A stretch of 64,000 nucleotides of DNA from Leucobacter sp. CX169 (GTDB lineage: Bacteria; Actinomycetota; Actinomycetes; Actinomycetales; Microbacteriaceae). Shown in pieces: positions 27,981 through 35,493 of the stretch; the stretch's first letter is position 1, and every line of letters begins with the position of its first letter. The position numbers were made by a program, and so were the translations under genes. A model generated the notes under the pieces. The model did no database searches and was not told where the DNA came from. It saw only the letters and a list, made by a program, of their open reading frames with translations. The stretch lies in contig NZ_CP071051.1 of NCBI RefSeq assembly GCF_017161405.1, positions 496,001-560,000 of the forward strand. The letters are read 5' to 3'.

Positions 27981-29501
27981 CTACTTCCAGTGCAGGTCGG
28001 TCAGGTTGAGCGCCTCGATGATGGCGTTCTCGGGCAGGCCCTCAAGGCCGGCCTTTGCGACGACGATGTTCGGGAAGAGGAACAGCACACCCGATGCCGC
28101 GTCGTCCACGATCTGACGTGCGACGTCCTGCATGCCCGAGACGTAGCCCGCCTCGTCGGCCTGGTCGGCCGCGGCGGCGAGCGGCGCGATGACCGAGTTG
28201 TCGTAGCCGATGTAGTACTCGGGGTTGTTGAAGACCGTGAGGATGTCACGAGCCTCGACCGCGAGGACGGTGGTCATCTGGTAGTCGTGGTTCGTGAAGA
28301 CCTCGTCGAGCCACACCGCGGGGAACTCGGAGGACTTGATGGTGACGTTGATGCCGACGTCCTTGAGCTGCGAGACGACGATCTCCGAGACGGCCTGCGC
28401 GTAGGGGCGGGTCGGAACGGTGTAGGTGATGTCCAGGCCGTTCTCGTAGCCGGCTTCCGCCAGCAGGGCCTTCGCCTTCTTGGGGTCGTACGCGTAGACG
28501 TCCGTGAGGTCCTCGTAGTACGGGTCGGTCGGCGTGGCGAACGTCGCCTGGGGCGTGCCGTAGCCGTTCCAGGCGGTGTCGATGATGGCCTGCTCGTCCA
28601 GCGCATAGAGCACTGCCTGGCGCACGCGCACATCGTCGAACGGTGCCGCCTGGTTGTTCAGCGAAAGCGAGACCTCGCCGCTCGAGGTACCCGTGATGAC
28701 CTTGAACTTGTCATCCGACTCGAAGCTGTCGAGCAGTTCGGGCGCCTGCAGGTTGATGATCGCGTCGACGTCGCCGGTGCGCAGCGCGTTCGTCGTGGCG
28801 GTGGCGTCCGCGAAGTAGCGCAGGGTGACCTGCTCGACGCCGGGGCCCTCGCCCCAGTAGTCGTCGCGGGTGTCGAGCACAATGCTCTCGTTCGGGGTCC
28901 AGGTCTCGACCGTGTACGGGCCGGTGCCGACGGGAGCGTTTGCGAGGTCCGCCACGCCATCGGGGCTGAAGATTGCGCCGACGGGCGTTGCGAGGCTGAA
29001 CAGCCAGGCGTTCGAGGGGGCGCTCAGGTGTACGGCGACCTCGGTGTCCGAGAGGACCTCGACATTGTCGACGACGTCCATCTTCGCCTTGAGGCTCGAG
29101 ACCCAGTCGCTCTTGACGCGGTCGAAGCTGAACTTCACGTCGTCCGCGGTGAACGCATCGCCGTTCGAGAAGGTGACCCCGTCCTGCAGGGTGAAGGTGT
29201 AGGTCTTGCGATCGTCGCTGACGGTCCACTCGGACGCGAGCAGCGGCTCGATCTCGCCGGCGTCGTTCAGCTCGACGAGGCCCTCGTACACGTTCGACAT
29301 CATGGCCTGCGGGATCGCGGCCCCGGCGGTCGTGGTGAAGTCAAGGTTGGTGGGTGCGCCGGTGAGGGCGAGCACTGCCTTCGTGGACTTTTCGGCGCCC
29401 GCGTCAGCGGTGCTGCCGGCGCCGGCGGAGCAGCCAGCGAGCAGGAGGGAGCCGGTGGCCGCAAGCGCGGCGGCGGCGAGGAATGTGTTCTTACGTTGCA
29501 T
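27981..29501 (-). CDS. Peptide/nickel-type ABC substrate-binding lipoprotein
   Basis: Extracellular solute receptor of family SBP_bac_5, 506 residues. The signal peptide ends in a lipobox (LLLAGCSAG, Cys near residue 24), so it is lipid-anchored outside the membrane. Typical segments include EPLLASEWTVSDD, YTFTLQDGVTFSNGDAFTADDVKFSF and GTGPYTV. ATG at 29501 with AAGGAAA upstream is chosen; the 56-codon extension is non-coding. First gene of the operon binding protein-OppB-OppC-OppDF-amidase. Ligands of this family include peptides, opines, amides, sugars and metal chelates, so the ligand is open. Confidence 0.94.
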   Translation of the reverse strand: MQRKNTFLAAAALAATGSLLLAGCSAGAGSTADAGAEKSTKAVLALTGAPTNLDFTTTAGAAIPQAMMSNVYEGLVELNDAGEIEPLLASEWTVSDDRKTYTFTLQDGVTFSNGDAFTADDVKFSFDRVKSDWVSSLKAKMDVVDNVEVLSDTEVAVHLSAPSNAWLFSLATPVGAIFSPDGVADLANAPVGTGPYTVETWTPNESIVLDTRDDYWGEGPGVEQVTLRYFADATATTNALRTGDVDAIINLQAPELLDSFESDDKFKVITGTSSGEVSLSLNNQAAPFDDVRVRQAVLYALDEQAIIDTAWNGYGTPQATFATPTDPYYEDLTDVYAYDPKKAKALLAEAGYENGLDITYTVPTRPYAQAVSEIVVSQLKDVGINVTIKSSEFPAVWLDEVFTNHDYQMTTVLAVEARDILTVFNNPEYYIGYDNSVIAPLAAAADQADEAGYVSGMQDVARQIVDDAASGVLFLFPNIVVAKAGLEGLPENAIIEALNLTDLHWK

Positions 29502-29657
29502 CTTTGCTTTCCTTGATGGTGTCGAGGCGTTCCCCGTGACCGGATTGTCCTGGAGTGGGCTGCGTTGCCCGTCGAGCTGCCCGGCGGCGCAGAGGCTGAG
29601 CCGTACCGGCTCGGGTGCATCCTTCCAGTTGCGCCGAGAGGTTCGAACCAGGATACA

Positions 29658-29668
29658 TGGTAAGGCCA
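29658..29668. promoter_or_regulatory. FadR/GntR-type operator (second site)
   Basis: TGGTAAGGCCA differs by one base from the operator at 20125-20135 and keeps the TGGT-N3-NCCA dyad. It lies in the 249-bp gap between the ABC operon and the divergent GntR regulator, so it could control both. A half-like GCGGTAAGA follows at about 29677, and a GGTTCGAACC palindrome precedes it at 29640-29649. Confidence 0.7.
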
Positions 29669-29750
29669 CTTAGTCACGCGGTAAGATTCGGGAGCGCCTT
29701 GCGGAAGGCGCCCCACCACGTTCGGTCTCACAGACCAGGAAGAGCTCCGG

Positions 29751-30509
29751 ATGATGACGTCTCACAGCTTTGAACCAGCGGTGCCTGTGCACACCTACCA
29801 GCGCATTGTCGACCAGATCGAGCAAGCAATCGTCTCCGGGGACATCCCGGTGGGGGCTCAGCTGGCGAGCGAGCGAGACCTCATGGGGCAGTTCGGGGTG
29901 AGCCGACCCACCGTGCGCGAAGCCCTGCGCGTCTTGCAGAGTCGGGGGCTGCTCGAGTCGCGCCCCGGCACCCGGGGCGGCCCGGTCGTGCTCGCGCCGT
30001 CGTCCGAGAACCTGACGCGTTCGTTCCGGGCAATGGTCGGCACCGACGTGCTGAGCGTCGCGGAACTCGTCGAGTACCGGGTGGTGCTCGAGGGTTCCGC
30101 GAGCCGGCTCGCGGCGATCCGGCACACCCCCGAGCAGCTCGAGCGCATGCGCGCCGCGGTGCAGCGCATGGCGGCCGAGGCCGCCGAGAACTCCGCCGGC
30201 TTCATCGACGCCGACCTCGAGTTTCACGAGGCTATCTGGGCGGCGAGTGGCAACAAGGTGCTGCGCCTGAGCGGCGAGGCCGTCTCCGGTGTGCTGCGCG
30301 GCCTGATGCATCGGCGCATCGACGCCAACCCGATGGACGGGTCGGAGAAGGTCGCTTCGGCCGAGATCGACCGCGGGCTCTTCGACGCGATCGAGGGGCG
30401 CGACGCGGCGCGGGCGAGCCTGATCGCCCGGCAGGCGATCGCCGACCGCTTCGCCGATCTACTCGAGAGTGACGCAGACCGCGCCGCGCTGCGCAGCCTC
30501 GCGGACTAG
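29751..30509 (+). CDS. GntR-family regulator, FadR subfamily (FCD domain)
   Basis: DNA-binding regulator, 252 residues. An N-terminal winged helix (about 15-80) with SERDLMGQFGVSRPTVREALRVLQSRGLL is followed by an all-helical FCD ligand domain with the metal/ligand His and Asp pattern (DLEFHEAIWAASGN near residue 160). FCD regulators usually bind an organic acid that releases DNA. Divergent from the ABC operon; the two TGGT-N3-NCCA sites match the subfamily operator. Probably represses the whole 18.9-29.5 kb island and itself. Confidence 0.92.
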   Translation: MMTSHSFEPAVPVHTYQRIVDQIEQAIVSGDIPVGAQLASERDLMGQFGVSRPTVREALRVLQSRGLLESRPGTRGGPVVLAPSSENLTRSFRAMVGTDVLSVAELVEYRVVLEGSASRLAAIRHTPEQLERMRAAVQRMAAEAAENSAGFIDADLEFHEAIWAASGNKVLRLSGEAVSGVLRGLMHRRIDANPMDGSEKVASAEIDRGLFDAIEGRDAARASLIARQAIADRFADLLESDADRAALRSLAD

Positions 30510-30626
30510 CGGGCGGCGCGCAGGGCCCCACCCCGCATCTCCTGAACGCAATGCGCTCGTTCACGGCGCGCGAAGCAACATATTGCGCTCACGAGATCCG
30601 CACGCTCTGGCGGGCCAGACGGGGAG

Positions 30627-31901
30627 CTACGAGACCTTTGGGTTTCCCGCCCGCTGTGTCGCCAAAGCGAGCGCCGCGCAGGCCACGGCCGTGACCCCGG
30701 CAAAGAGTGGCACTGCGACCGAGAGACCGAGGTGCTCGGCGAGCACGCCGAGCCCGATGACCGGCAGCGCGCTGCCGAGGTAGGTGACCGTATAGATCGC
30801 GCTGACGGTCGATCCGGTGCGCTCGGGGGCCACCGCCGCGATGGCCGCGGTGAACGTGGCCTGGAACGCCACGCCCTGGCCGATGCCGGCGAGGATACCG
30901 GCGGTGATCAGCAGCGCCAGGCTGTCGAGCGGGGCCGCCGCCGCAAGGCCGACGAGCGCGAGGGCGAGCACACCGAGACCCACCGGCGTCCGCCAGCGTC
31001 CGCGCAGCGGCACGAGCTGGGTGAGCGCGGAGGCCCCGAGCGTCGTCGCGGCGAGCAGGCCAATGAGGACGGGCGAACTCGTGCCGGCGATGCCGGCGAA
31101 GTGGGCGGGGGCGAGCGAGAGGCAGAACCCGAATACGGTGAAACTCAGGAAGCCGGTGGCGGCCGCGATGCGGAAAGCGCGCGTTGCGGCGGGGTCTGGG
31201 GCTGTGGCCCCGGCGCGATCGTCGGTCGCGGGCGGTGGAACATCGGCGAGGGCCAGACCGCGGTGCGGCGGCACCTGCGCGCACGCCCAGTGCGGCGCGA
31301 TCACGACGATCGCCGGCAGGATCACCGCGATGACCGCGGCGACGACGAGGTAGGGCGTGACGAGCGGTTCGCCCATCCCGGACAGGAGCCCGCCCAGGAT
31401 GGGGCCCGCGGCGACCCCGCCCGAGGTCGCCAGCAGCGTGAGGCGGCCCACGAGTGCTGGCTTGCTCGGGAGGAGCGCGCGCAGGGACGCCGCGCCGATG
31501 CCGGTGGCACAGGCGACGGCGACCCCCTGCGCGGCGCGGGCAGCGCAGAACCAGCCCAGGGAGGGAGCGAAGGCGAGGGCCGCCGTTGCGCCGGCCGCGG
31601 TGGCCAGGGCCACGAGCAGCACGGTGCGGCGATTCACCGTGTCGGCGATCCTGCGAAACAGCAGGAGACCGACGATCAGCGCGAGCACATAGCTCGAGAA
31701 CGCGAGCGAGGTGCCGATCGATCCCGTGCCGAGTTTCTGCTCGAGGAGGGGAAACAGCGGCGTGCTGAGGTTGGCGCTCACGAGAAGCGCGAACAGCGCG
31801 AGCGAGGTGATGATGATGCGCGCCCGGGGCCTGATCGAAGCCGCCGCCAGAGCGGGTGGGTGGCTCGGGGTGGTGAGCCGTGGGGCGTCGAGGGTGCGCA
31901 T
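30627..31901 (-). CDS. MFS transporter
   Basis: Major facilitator permease of 424 residues with about 12 hydrophobic helices and a central cytoplasmic loop near residues 195-225 (Pro/Asp-rich). The loop 2-3 motif is [13 protein letters not shown], close to the GxxxDRxGRR consensus. It resembles drug or metabolite exporters, without a recognisable substrate. ATG at 31901 follows AAGGAG by five bases. Divergent from an Lrp/AsnC regulator that probably controls it. Confidence 0.9.
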   Translation of the reverse strand: MRTLDAPRLTTPSHPPALAAASIRPRARIIITSLALFALLVSANLSTPLFPLLEQKLGTGSIGTSLAFSSYVLALIVGLLLFRRIADTVNRRTVLLVALATAAGATAALAFAPSLGWFCAARAAQGVAVACATGIGAASLRALLPSKPALVGRLTLLATSGGVAAGPILGGLLSGMGEPLVTPYLVVAAVIAVILPAIVVIAPHWACAQVPPHRGLALADVPPPATDDRAGATAPDPAATRAFRIAAATGFLSFTVFGFCLSLAPAHFAGIAGTSSPVLIGLLAATTLGASALTQLVPLRGRWRTPVGLGVLALALVGLAAAAPLDSLALLITAGILAGIGQGVAFQATFTAAIAAVAPERTGSTVSAIYTVTYLGSALPVIGLGVLAEHLGLSVAVPLFAGVTAVACAALALATQRAGNPKVS

Positions 31902-32052
31902 GACTACTCCTTGCGGCGCCGGGGTGAGGCGCCTCCTGTTGCTCGCGGGGTGGTGCGGGCAGTGGGACTGTAGCGACGGGATGTGTCGGCTACCAGGAAC
32001 ATTCAAACGAGCCCTTGCGGATCGCGCAACCGGCGCGTGCATAATTGAGCAG

Positions 32053-32062
32053 ATTGATCAAT
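32053..32062. promoter_or_regulatory. Palindrome in the MFS/Lrp control region
   Basis: ATTGATCAAT is a perfect 10-bp palindrome inside an AT-rich patch (TTGAGCAGATTGATCAATTTG) about 35 bp before the Lrp-type gene. A plausible Lrp-family or promoter element; no further copies are seen. Confidence 0.35.
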
Positions 32063-32096
32063 TTGTAGAGGCCAGATGAGGCAGGAAGTGATCACG

Positions 32097-32558
32097 ATGA
32101 GCGAACTTGATGCGACAGACCGGCGAATCCTGGGCGTGCTGGACGAGGACGCGCGCATGCCGACCGCGATGATCGCGATGCGACTGGGCCTCGCCCGGGG
32201 CACGGTCCAGGCCCGACTGGAGAAGCTCGCGGCGGGTGGACACCTCCGGCGTAACAGCGCGCGCATCACTCCGGCGGCGCTCGGCCGCCCGGTCGCGGCC
32301 AGCGTGCAGGTCGAGCTCGATCAGCACCAGATCCAGGAGGCGATCGCGGCGCTCGCCGATATTCCCGAGGTGCTCGAGTGCTTCGCGCCCGCCGGCAGCA
32401 CGGACCTATTGCTGCGCGTGGTCGCCCGGAGCCCCGACGACCTCTACCGCGTGAGCGAGGTGATCCGGCTCTGTCCGGGAATCATGCGCACCTCGACGAG
32501 TTTGTTCCTTCGCGAGGTGATCCCGTATCGGGTGACGGGGCTGCTCGACGCTGAGTAG
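32097..32558 (+). CDS. Lrp/AsnC family transcriptional regulator
   Basis: Protein of 153 residues with an N-terminal helix-turn-helix (LDATDRRILGVLDEDARMPTAMIAMRLGLARGTVQARLEKL) and a C-terminal RAM/effector domain (VQVELDQ...VLECFAPAGSTDLLLRVV). ATG at 32097 gives the usual family N-terminus; an ATG seven codons earlier is possible. Divergent from the MFS gene, a common pairing in which an amino acid or drug signal controls export. Its last codons form one arm of an 18-bp hairpin. Confidence 0.9.
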   Translation: MSELDATDRRILGVLDEDARMPTAMIAMRLGLARGTVQARLEKLAAGGHLRRNSARITPAALGRPVAASVQVELDQHQIQEAIAALADIPEVLECFAPAGSTDLLLRVVARSPDDLYRVSEVIRLCPGIMRTSTSLFLREVIPYRVTGLLDAE

Positions 32559-32577
32559 GCCCGTCACCCGATACGGG
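32522..32577 (+). terminator. Hairpin whose left arm is in the Lrp coding sequence
   Basis: Perfect 18-bp inverted repeat: CCCGTATCGGGTGACGGG (32522-32539), inside the last codons, and CCCGTCACCCGATACGGG (32560-32577). The stop codon (32556-32558) lies in the 20-base loop. No T-run. Likely an mRNA 3' end structure between convergent genes. Confidence 0.7.
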
Positions 32578-32589
32578 CGTGCAGCGGAC

Positions 32590-33387
32590 CTAGCGAGCCC
32601 CTGCGCGGCGAGCGAGGCGAGCGGCGAGCGCGGCGCCGAGCAAGCCGACGGCTGCGGTGCCCGCGATCAGCGGCGACACATCGGTACCAGCGACACCGGC
32701 TTCGACGCGGCGCGGCGGGACGATGGCCGGGAGGGCGGCGTCGCCCGCGCAGACGTCCGTCACCGAGAAGGACGCCGTGTCGACGACCCAGTCGGCTTCC
32801 AGCGGTTCCGAGAATCCGATGTAGCCGCGGGCGTTCTCCACGGTCACCGGCTCGGGGAAGGTCAGGGTGGCCGAGGCGCTGTGCGCCGCAGGCGACCAAC
32901 TGGGCAGGTACAGCCACGCACGATCGGATCCCGTGCCGTTGTTTTCGACGTAGCCGATACGCCCCGTGCCGCTGAAGACAACGCCGGACTCTGCGAGAGT
33001 GTCGAGTTCGAGCGGCTCGCCCGTTCCCACACCCGCACCGATCATCAGCTGGTCCTCGTTCAGATCCCTGAATGACTCGAGCGTGTACCCGACGGTGAAG
33101 CTGTTGACGGTGCGCACGCAGCCGGCAGGTGCCCGGGTCGACATGGCGAAGCTCTGGTGCGTGAAGTCGTTGTCGGGGTTCCCGACGGTGAGCGGGAAGC
33201 TGACCGCGCCAGTGGGGGCGAAGGGGGCCGCGTCGCCCCAGCGATCGTAGTCGTCGGCAATCTCAATCGCGGTGTCGGCGGTGACGTCGTGCGTGACCGA
33301 TGTGGTGGCGGGCGCCGCGAATGCCGGAGCGGCGACGAGTGACAGGATGCCGGCTGCGGCGAGCCCGGTAAGGACGATTTTCTGCAC
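32590..33387 (-). CDS. Secreted, C-terminally membrane-anchored protein, unknown function
   Basis: Protein of 265 residues. The Sec signal peptide ends near APAFA|AP (residues 20-25). The mature domain is rich in beta-forming and Thr/Val/Gly segments and contains two Cys. A C-terminal hydrophobic helix followed by Arg residues (LAARLARRAGAR) can anchor it in the membrane; there is no LPxTG motif, so it is not a classical sortase substrate. I do not recognise the family. The ATG follows AGGGGGAAACC. It has its own 118-bp upstream region containing a GACCTAGGTC palindrome at 33454-33463. Confidence 0.75.
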   Translation of the reverse strand: MQKIVLTGLAAAGILSLVAAPAFAAPATTSVTHDVTADTAIEIADDYDRWGDAAPFAPTGAVSFPLTVGNPDNDFTHQSFAMSTRAPAGCVRTVNSFTVGYTLESFRDLNEDQLMIGAGVGTGEPLELDTLAESGVVFSGTGRIGYVENNGTGSDRAWLYLPSWSPAAHSASATLTFPEPVTVENARGYIGFSEPLEADWVVDTASFSVTDVCAGDAALPAIVPPRRVEAGVAGTDVSPLIAGTAAVGLLGAALAARLARRAGAR

Positions 33388-33505
33388 GATGGTTTCCCCC
33401 TGGAATGGTTGACAGCCTTTCCAGCGTATGGAGAATCGAATGCGAAGAAACGTGACCTAGGTCCTCAGTTGGGGTGCGCCCCGCGAGTCGCGAACGAGAG
33501 TCGGC

Positions 33506-34318
33506 CTACCCGCCCGCGAGCGCCCAGATCGCGACGGCGCTCGCGGCCGCAACGTTCAGCGAGTCAACGCCGTGCCGCATCGGGATCGTGACGACGGTAT
33601 CGGCCGCGGCCGTCGCCTCGGCGGTAATGCCGGGACCCTCCTCGCCCAGCACGATCGCGAGCTTCTCCGGTCGGTTCGCCGCGAACTGGCGCAGCGGTAC
33701 CGCGCCGTCCGTGAGGTCGAAGGTGGCGAGGTGGAATCCTGCCGCGTCGAGCGCGGCGCGGGTCTCGGCCCAGCTGGCCGTCCGCGTCCAGGGGACGAGC
33801 AGGGTCGAGCCCATGCTCACACGGATTGCGCGGCGATAGAACGGGTCGCTGCAGCGCTCGGTGACGAGCACCGCGTCGGCACCGATGCCGGCGACCGAGC
33901 GGAAGATGGCGCCGACGTTCGTCGGGTCGGCGATGTTCTCCAAAATGACGACGGTGCGACGGCCGGGCCCCGCCAAAAGTTCCGCAGGATCCTGCCGTGC
34001 AGGCCGATCGAACGAGCCGATGAGGCCGCGGTGCAGCTGGTACCCGGTGTGGCCCGAGAGGAGTTCGTCGCTGCCCGTGAACACGGGGACGTCGGGGTAA
34101 TCGGCGAGCAGACGCTCCGCCTCGGCGCGCGACCCGTCGAGCGCGAGCACCGCGCGCGGCACGTAGCCGGAGTCCAGGGCACGCGAGGTGACGAGGGCCG
34201 ACTCGGTGAGAAAAATTCCGTGTTCGCTCTGCTGATCGTGCCGCAGGGCGACGTCCGTGCGGCGCGAGAAGTCGGCAAGTCGGGGGTCGTCGAGCGACGC
34301 TATGGGGACGATCGGCAC
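33506..34318 (-). CDS. TrmH/SpoU-family RNA 2'-O-methyltransferase
   Basis: SPOUT-class methyltransferase of 270 residues using S-adenosylmethionine on rRNA or tRNA. The three family motifs are visible: ILENIADPTNVGAIFRSVAGIGADAVL (motif 1), KLAIVLGEEGPGI (motif 2) and IPMRHGVDSLNVAAASAVAIWAL (motif 3). An N-terminal substrate-binding domain precedes them. GTG at 34318 is preferred: a TACACT hexamer lies seven bases upstream and the protein then starts at the family's usual DDPRLADF region. An ATG at 34387, inside the TCATCAGATGA dyad, would add 23 residues. The RNA target is unknown. Confidence 0.88.
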   Translation of the reverse strand: MPIVPIASLDDPRLADFSRRTDVALRHDQQSEHGIFLTESALVTSRALDSGYVPRAVLALDGSRAEAERLLADYPDVPVFTGSDELLSGHTGYQLHRGLIGSFDRPARQDPAELLAGPGRRTVVILENIADPTNVGAIFRSVAGIGADAVLVTERCSDPFYRRAIRVSMGSTLLVPWTRTASWAETRAALDAAGFHLATFDLTDGAVPLRQFAANRPEKLAIVLGEEGPGITAEATAAADTVVTIPMRHGVDSLNVAAASAVAIWALAGG

Positions 34319-34325
34319 AGTGCTC

Positions 34326-34331
34326 AGTGTA
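34326..34331 (-). promoter_or_regulatory. Putative -10 box for the TrmH-family gene
   Basis: TACACT on the minus strand, seven bases before the GTG at 34318, with no Shine-Dalgarno sequence in between. Supports a leaderless start. Confidence 0.4.
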
Positions 34332-34383
34332 GTTCCGGCCCGGGCGGTGCGGCGTTCACGGCAGGCGGCTCGGGTTGCTTCAA

Positions 34384-34394
34384 TCATCAGATGA
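34384..34394. promoter_or_regulatory. TCATCwGATGA dyad, site 1
   Basis: TCATCAGATGA, a perfect dyad around a central A. On the minus strand it sits in TAGCATTCATCTGATGA, which is identical over 17 bases to the hemE start region at 40750-40766. Located in the divergent gap between the TrmH-family gene and the siderophore uptake operon. Confidence 0.65.
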
Positions 34395-34397
34395 ATG

Positions 34398-34416
34398 CTA
34401 ACTTAGGCTCGCCTTA
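34398..34416. promoter_or_regulatory. DtxR/IdeR-like iron box
   Basis: CTAACTTAGGCTCGCCTTA matches 13 of 19 positions of the consensus TTAGGTTAGGCTAACCTAA, including the central TTAGGCT and the CCT-A half. It sits between dyad sites 1 and 2, 52 bp before the siderophore-binding lipoprotein start. Expected to repress uptake when iron is plentiful. Confidence 0.6.
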
Positions 34417-34419
34417 CCA

Positions 34420-34430
34420 ACATCTGATGA
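34420..34430. promoter_or_regulatory. TCATCwGATGA dyad, site 2
   Basis: ACATCTGATGA, one mismatch in the outermost base. Site 1 and site 2 share the extension GATGAATGCT and lie 36 bp apart, flanking the iron box. Confidence 0.6.
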
Positions 34431-34457
34431 ATGCTCGAGTCCGCTCGAACGATTGAA
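34428..34457 (+). other. Possible nine-codon leader peptide before the binding lipoprotein gene
   Basis: ATG inside dyad site 2 opens a short frame encoding MNARVRSND whose TGA overlaps the Shine-Dalgarno of the downstream gene (TGAAGGGA). It may be fortuitous. Confidence 0.25.
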
Positions 34458-34467
34458 GGGAACGCCC

Positions 34468-35493
34468 ATGCGCGTCTCACGTCTCCTTACTCTCGCCGGG
34501 GTTGCCCTGCTGGCGATCCCTCTTGCCGCCTGCTCATCGGGCGGGGGCGGCAGTGTCGGCGACGCTGCAAGCGAGACTGCGTCCGGGGAGTTCCCGGTAA
34601 CCATTGAGCACGCCTTCGGCACCACGATCGTCCCCGAGCGACCCGAACGCGTCGCCACCGTCGCCTGGGCGAACCACGAGGTGCCGCTCGCGCTCGGCGT
34701 GGTGCCGGTGGGCATGAGCAAGGCGACCTGGGGCGACGACGACGGAGACGGCGTGCTGCCCTGGGTCGAAGACCAGCTCGACGAGCTCGGCGCACAGACG
34801 CCGGTGCTGTTCGACGAGACCGACGGAATCGACTTCGAGGCCGTCGCGGCCACCGACCCCGACGTCATCCTCGCCGCGTACTCGGGACTCACTGAGGAGG
34901 AGTACGCCACCCTGTCGAAGATCGCCCCGGTCGTCGCCTATCCCGAGGTTGCCTGGGGCACCACGGTGCAGCAAATGATCGAGCTGAACGCGGCGGCTCT
35001 CGGCCTTGCCGACGAGGGCGACGAACTCATCGGGTCGCTCGACGGCGCGGTCCAGACGGCCCTTGCCGCACACCCCAAGATGCAGGACACCAAGTTCCTG
35101 TTCTCGTACATCGACCCCGCGAACCTCAGCCAGATTGGCTTCTACACCTCGCACGATACGCGCCCCGGGTTCCTCGCGGACCTCGGACTTCCGCTGCCCG
35201 ACGCCGTAGTCGCGGAGAGTCAGCAGACCGACGCCTTCTACGCCGAGATCAGCGCCGAGCAGGCGGACCGGCTGGCGGACGTGGACGTGCTGGTGACCTA
35301 CGGAGACCCCGAGGGTAATCTCGTGGAGCAGCTGCAGGCGGACCCCCTCATGTCCCAGATTCCCGCGGTGGCCGCCGGCCGGGTCGTGGTGCTCGCGGAA
35401 TCCACCCCGCTCGCCGCGTCGGCAAACCCGTCGCCGCTGTCGATCCAGTGGGGGATTGACCGCTACTTCGACGCGCTCGCCGCAGCGATCTAG
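34468..35493 (+). CDS. Iron-siderophore ABC substrate-binding lipoprotein
   Basis: Class III periplasmic-type binding protein (FecB/FhuD/FepB family), 341 residues. Signal peptide with lipobox LAACSS (Cys near residue 20) anchors it outside the membrane. Family segments: IPVTIEHAFGTTIVPERPERVATV-like start, DVILAAYSGLTEEEYATLSKIAPVVAYP, and a C-terminal SIQWGIDRY. ATG at 34468 has AAGGGA upstream; an in-frame TTG 15 bases earlier is less likely. It leads the uptake operon, under the iron box and dyads. A ferric siderophore is the likely ligand, although haem cannot be excluded. Confidence 0.93.
   Translation: MRVSRLLTLAGVALLAIPLAACSSGGGGSVGDAASETASGEFPVTIEHAFGTTIVPERPERVATVAWANHEVPLALGVVPVGMSKATWGDDDGDGVLPWVEDQLDELGAQTPVLFDETDGIDFEAVAATDPDVILAAYSGLTEEEYATLSKIAPVVAYPEVAWGTTVQQMIELNAAALGLADEGDELIGSLDGAVQTALAAHPKMQDTKFLFSYIDPANLSQIGFYTSHDTRPGFLADLGLPLPDAVVAESQQTDAFYAEISAEQADRLADVDVLVTYGDPEGNLVEQLQADPLMSQIPAVAAGRVVVLAESTPLAASANPSPLSIQWGIDRYFDALAAAI

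Noticed and set aside
34318-34387. Extended N-terminus of the TrmH-family protein from the ATG at 34387
   Set aside because: The extra 23 residues are Arg/Ala-rich and not family-like, and a -10-like box precedes the GTG at 34318. Kept only as an alternative start.
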